The notes under the pieces are model-generated. The model worked only from the letters and a program-made list of their open reading frames with translations. It was not told the DNA's origin and searched no databases. 9,030 nucleotides of DNA, from assembly GCA_945869355.1 (NCBI GenBank), contig CAMBPA010000038.1, forward strand, positions 1 through 9,030, given 5' to 3'. Within the stretch, counting starts at the first letter, position 1. The number at the start of each line of letters is the position of its first letter. Of the stretch, positions 6,355 to 9,030 are shown piece by piece. The stretch comes from Bordetella parapertussis. Lineage in GTDB: Bacteria > Pseudomonadota > Gammaproteobacteria > Burkholderiales > Burkholderiaceae_B. A program made the position numbers and the translations under genes.

Positions 6355-7276
6355 AAGCATGACAGGATTTGGTAATGCGAAAGCGGAACAACTGTTCGGA
6401 GCTGTCACGCTCGAACTCAAAACCGTGAACAGTCGGTATTTAGACGTGCAGTTTAGGATGCCTGACGAATTACGGCTGGCCGAACACGCCCTGCGCGAGC
6501 GCATCACGAGCGTTCTTGCGCGTGGAAAAATTGAGGTTCGCGCAAGTTTTGCGCGCGCCGTGGGTGAGCAAAAAAGCAACTTGACACCCACTTTGCTGAA
6601 CCGCGTGGCAGAACAACTTGCACTCGCACGTCAGGCACTCCCAGAGACTGCCTCACCCACGCTCACTGAGTTACTTGACTGGTCTGCCACGCCTCAAGAA
6701 TCTGTCGAACCCGAACGCTGGGCAAAACTGTGCCTTGACGCGCTCGAACCAGCGCTCACACGACTGATAGAGGGACGCCAGCGAGAAGGTCAACGATTGG
6801 CTGAGGTCATGCTCGCCACCGCTAAACAGGTGCACGAGGTTCTACACACCGTTCAACAACACATGCCCGCGCTGCTGCTCGCACATCGCAACCGGTTGTC
6901 TACAAAACTTAAGGAAACGCTACAGTCGGCTTTTCCTGAAGGCCTCGCCCATATTACCGGCGCAGAGCTCACTGAACGCATTGCCAGCGAGTCGAGCCTC
7001 TTTGCGATTCGCATTGATGTAGCGGAAGAACTTGCTCGACTCAGCTCTCACCTGACCGAATTAGAATTTCTATTAGGAAAGCACGACAACACCGCTTCCA
7101 AAAAAACCAACGCTTCGGGAAGTGTAGGAAAACGACTTGACTTCTTGTTTCAAGAAATGAACCGTGAAGCCAACACGCTTGGATCTAAAGCGGGAAGTAT
7201 GGAGATGACGCAAGCGGCTATCGATTTAAAATTACTGATCGAGCAAATGCGCGAACAGGCAATGAATATCGAATAG
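6347..7276 (+). CDS. yicC: YicC family endoribonuclease
   Basis: A member of the YicC family, shown in E. coli to be an RNA endonuclease involved in small-RNA turnover. Length is 309 residues against 287 in E. coli. The N-terminal domain begins MIKSMTGFGNAKAE and has ELKTVNSRYLDVQFRMP (23-39) and ARGKIEVR (58-65). The C-terminal DUF1732 block GKRLDFLFQEMNREANTLGS (261-280) and IEQMREQAMNIE (298-309) is near identical to E. coli. The extra length includes about a dozen polar residues (about 246-259, HDNTASKKTNASGS) just before the C-terminal block, probably a loop. The ATG lies inside the 3' end of ggt (ATGATTAA overlap at 6347-6354), with AGAGAG at 6336-6341 as ribosome binding site, so translation is probably coupled to ggt. 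The gmk gene that often follows yicC is absent here. Confidence 0.95.
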   Translation: MIKSMTGFGNAKAEQLFGAVTLELKTVNSRYLDVQFRMPDELRLAEHALRERITSVLARGKIEVRASFARAVGEQKSNLTPTLLNRVAEQLALARQALPETASPTLTELLDWSATPQESVEPERWAKLCLDALEPALTRLIEGRQREGQRLAEVMLATAKQVHEVLHTVQQHMPALLLAHRNRLSTKLKETLQSAFPEGLAHITGAELTERIASESSLFAIRIDVAEELARLSSHLTELEFLLGKHDNTASKKTNASGSVGKRLDFLFQEMNREANTLGSKAGSMEMTQAAIDLKLLIEQMREQAMNIE

Positions 7277-7285
7277 CCGCCCAAC

Positions 7286-7317
7286 CGTGGCGTCAGAGAC
7301 TCAGGTCGTTAGCCACG
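7286..7317. terminator. Weak inverted repeat between convergent yicC and SDR
   Basis: CGTGGC at 7286-7291 and GCCACG at 7312-7317 form a perfect 6-bp inverted repeat with a 20-nt interior, in the 32-bp gap between two converging genes and reaching into the SDR 3' end. Position suits a shared terminator, but the loop is long and no T-run follows on either strand. Low confidence. Confidence 0.25.
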
Positions 7318-8064
7318 TCCCACGAAGGGCATCGTCGTCGCCATAATCGTGACAAACTGCACGTTTGTCTCGAGTGGATAACTAACAATCTGAGACACCA
7401 TTTGCGCAACATGATTGACATCCATGCGCGGCTCGACACGCGTTGATCCATCAGGTTGTGGCACACCTTTAGTCATACGTTCGGTCATCGGCGTCGCCGC
7501 GTTACCAATATCGATTTGTGTACAAGCGATGTTGTAGTGACGGGTATCGAGCGAGATAGACTTAGTCAAACCGGTCACTGCATGTTTGGTTGAGGTGTAG
7601 CCGATCGAAAATGGTCGTGGCGCATGGGCAGAAATTGAGCCATTGTTGATGATACGGCCACCCTGCGGCTTTTGATCTTTCATGATTCGAATAGCCGCCT
7701 GCGCGCACAGAAACATGCCGGTCAAATTAATATTGACGATATCTTTCCAGATGTCGACTGGCAAATCCTCGATGGGAACAGGTGGACCACCACGCCCCGC
7801 ATTATTAAACAATACATCTAGGCGACCAAAGCGTTTAGTGACTACAGCAAACAGCGCCTTCACGGACGCTTCATCGCTGACATCAGTCACGACTGGATGT
7901 AGGCGTGCGCTGTGTGCACCACCCAGACTGCGCGTTTCCTCTAGGGCATCGACGCGACGTCCAGCAAGCAAGACCTCATAACCTGCCGCAGCGAGTGCGT
8001 GTGACACTGCGCGACCAATTCCGGAGCCTGCTCCAGTAACCACAGCAACCTTCAAGTCAGACAT
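7309..8064 (-). CDS. Short-chain dehydrogenase/reductase (SDR), NADP-type
   Basis: A second classical SDR, 251 residues. TGAGSGIG is at 10-17, and the second strand ends in GRRVDA (Arg36, Arg37), which points to NADP(H), unlike the Asp-bearing SDR at 2846. NNAG is at 87-90, with Asn113 in NINLTG, Ser143 in NGSISA, and Tyr156/Lys160 in YTSTK. The C-terminus [13 protein letters not shown] is not the FabG-like GG ending, so this is a different subgroup; I do not recognise its substrate. GAAAGGG (8077-8071), 6 nt before the ATG, is a good ribosome binding site. It lies 66 bp downstream of the sulfurtransferase gene on the same strand, but a hairpin between them suggests it may have its own promoter. 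It shows no functional link to yicC, with which it converges. Confidence 0.9.
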   Translation of the reverse strand: MSDLKVAVVTGAGSGIGRAVSHALAAAGYEVLLAGRRVDALEETRSLGGAHSARLHPVVTDVSDEASVKALFAVVTKRFGRLDVLFNNAGRGGPPVPIEDLPVDIWKDIVNINLTGMFLCAQAAIRIMKDQKPQGGRIINNGSISAHAPRPFSIGYTSTKHAVTGLTKSISLDTRHYNIACTQIDIGNAATPMTERMTKGVPQPDGSTRVEPRMDVNHVAQMVSQIVSYPLETNVQFVTIMATTMPFVGRG

Positions 8065-8082
8065 TATTTTCCCTTTCTGTGT

Positions 8083-8118
8083 AAATAATTAAGGCGTATG
8101 TTTTCTTAACATGACGCC
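8083..8118 (-). terminator. Rho-independent terminator-like hairpin after sulfurtransferase gene
   Basis: GGCGT-ATGTT (8093-8102) pairs with AACAT-ACGCC (8108-8112 and 8114-8118), giving a 10-bp stem with a single bulged G at 8113 and a 5-nt loop TTCTT. Read on the minus strand, the stem is followed by TTAATTATTT (8092-8083), a T-rich tail. It lies 12 nt after the sulfurtransferase stop and about 28 nt before the SDR start, so it should end the sulfurtransferase transcript, or act as an attenuator of read-through into the SDR. Confidence 0.6.
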
Positions 8119-8130
8119 CGCTACGCAATA

Positions 8131-8997
8131 CTATGCCTTGGCTGCACCTAATTCTATTTGTGCATCCGGTTGCGAGCTCCATTCACTCCAAGAGCCACCG
8201 TAGAGCGCCGCACCATTTAACCCCGCAAGCTCCATGGCCAGTAAAAGATGACAAGCCGACACACCCGAGCCGCAACTTGCGACAACCTCTGAGGGCGCGC
8301 GATCACCGATCAAGCGTGCAAACTCTGCACGCAGTACCTCGGGAGACTTGAGCTTCCAGTCTGCGTCTAAATTATCCTTCGACGGACGACTCAAGGATCC
8401 TGGAATATGCCCCGCCTTCGCATCAAGTGTTTCGTTCAACCCCTGGAATCGATCGCCTGGCCGACCATCAATAATCAGCCGATCACGGCGCCCCAATCCA
8501 GCACGCATATTGGCCAGATCAACGGCTTTAGTGAGTGCGCTACCTTGCTTAAAGTTTCCACGTAAACGCGCGGCGGATTTTGTAGGGGTTAGCTCAAAGC
8601 CGGCCTTGGTCCATGCATCGATCGTGCCATCTAGCACAACAACCTTTGCATGGCCCACCCAGCGTGCCAACCACCACAAGCGTGCGGCATACGAACCACC
8701 GGGGGCATCGTAGGCCACAATCAGCGTATCGGCATTGACACCAAGCCCAGCAAGCTGTTCAGCAAAGACGCGCTGCTCGGGCAACGGATGCCGACCATTC
8801 GAGCCGTTTTTCTCACCGCTGAGCATACGGCCCAGATCCACAAACACCGCGCCTGGAATGTGTGAGGCCTCATAGGCTCTGCGTCCTAGCTCGGCATCCA
8901 CTAGGTCATAGCGACAATCACAAACGAGTACAGATGCGGGGTCGCTGGCCAGCAACGTCTGCAAGGCTTTCGGGGTGATGAGATGCTGACTACTCAT
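8131..8997 (-). CDS. Sulfurtransferase with two rhodanese domains (3-mercaptopyruvate/thiosulfate type)
   Basis: Moves a sulfane sulfur from 3-mercaptopyruvate or thiosulfate to an acceptor through a cysteine persulfide. The chain has 288 residues, the usual size of two-domain members. The N-terminal rhodanese domain (about 5-137) has CDCRYDL, ASHIPGAVFVDL and GRHPLP but no Cys at the active-loop position (AYDAPGGSYAARLWW), as expected for the structural domain. The C-terminal domain (about 160-285) has DGRPGDRFQG, AGHIPGS and the active loop CGSGVSAC (242-249) with Cys242. CGSGV(T/S)A is the loop type of mercaptopyruvate sulfurtransferases such as SseA, rather than the CRKGVT of rhodanese, so mercaptopyruvate is the likelier donor. 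I start it at the ATG at 8997-8995, with AAAGGA (9013-9008) 10 nt upstream. An in-frame TTG at 9024 would add nine residues that include the ribosome binding site. Confidence 0.92.
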   Translation of the reverse strand: MSSQHLITPKALQTLLASDPASVLVCDCRYDLVDAELGRRAYEASHIPGAVFVDLGRMLSGEKNGSNGRHPLPEQRVFAEQLAGLGVNADTLIVAYDAPGGSYAARLWWLARWVGHAKVVVLDGTIDAWTKAGFELTPTKSAARLRGNFKQGSALTKAVDLANMRAGLGRRDRLIIDGRPGDRFQGLNETLDAKAGHIPGSLSRPSKDNLDADWKLKSPEVLRAEFARLIGDRAPSEVVASCGSGVSACHLLLAMELAGLNGAALYGGSWSEWSSQPDAQIELGAAKA

Positions 8998-9030
8998 GTG
9001 GGGTCCGTCCTTTGTCGAGTTCAAAAATAA

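Noticed and set aside
6166..6591. A 141-codon minus-strand open frame across the ggt/yicC junction
   Set aside because: It covers conserved coding sequence of both GGT and YicC on the other strand, is basic and Ser/Arg-rich as shadow frames often are, and shows no family motif.
8735..8740. TTGACA at 8735-8740 as a promoter element
   Set aside because: It lies inside the sulfurtransferase coding sequence on the opposite strand, with no suitable -10 partner and no gene to serve.
8998..9024. A TTG start for the sulfurtransferase at 9024
   Set aside because: The added nine codons contain the likely ribosome binding site AAAGGACGGA, and the family motifs begin after the ATG at 8997.

Overview
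The window looks like ordinary chromosomal DNA of a betaproteobacterium, most likely Burkholderiales and resembling Alcaligenaceae (Bordetella/Achromobacter relatives). This rests on the style of the proteins: the LysR / acyl-CoA dehydrogenase / MmgE-PrpD / SDR catabolic set, the two-rhodanese-domain sulfurtransferase, and the RNase PH and YicC sequences. GC content is moderate by eye. Lineage is inferred from remembered family resemblance, not from a search. I see no mobile elements, tRNA or rRNA genes, CRISPR arrays or phage genes, and no gene-free stretch longer than about 120 bases.

Left part (1-3595): the 5' end of a LysR-type regulator is cut by the window edge on the minus strand. A 116-bp intergenic region separates it from a divergent plus-strand operon of three closely spaced genes: an acyl-CoA dehydrogenase, an MmgE/PrpD-family protein and an NAD-type short-chain dehydrogenase (SDR). 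This is the usual layout of a small, LysR-controlled, substrate-induced acid-degradation cassette. The substrate cannot be read from the sequence, and no CoA transferase/ligase, enoyl-CoA hydratase or thiolase is present here.

Middle part (3633-7276): RNase PH (rph, minus strand, TTG start) is divergent from ggt, an exported gamma-glutamyltranspeptidase. Only 37 bp separate them, and each start carries promoter-like hexamers whose -10 boxes overlap. ggt overlaps yicC (RNA endonuclease family) by 8 nt, so these two probably form one translation-coupled unit. rph and yicC are divergent neighbours in E. coli; here ggt sits between them.

Right part (7309-8997): two minus-strand genes, a two-domain sulfurtransferase (upstream) and an NADP-type SDR (downstream), are separated by 66 bp holding a good terminator-like hairpin, so they may be separate transcription units.

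I found no convincing undescribed system. The most rewarding points are the compact rph/ggt bidirectional promoter, the ggt insertion between rph and yicC, the relocated catalytic glutamate in the acyl-CoA dehydrogenase, a Cys-containing insertion in GGT, and the paired palindromes in the LysR intergenic region.
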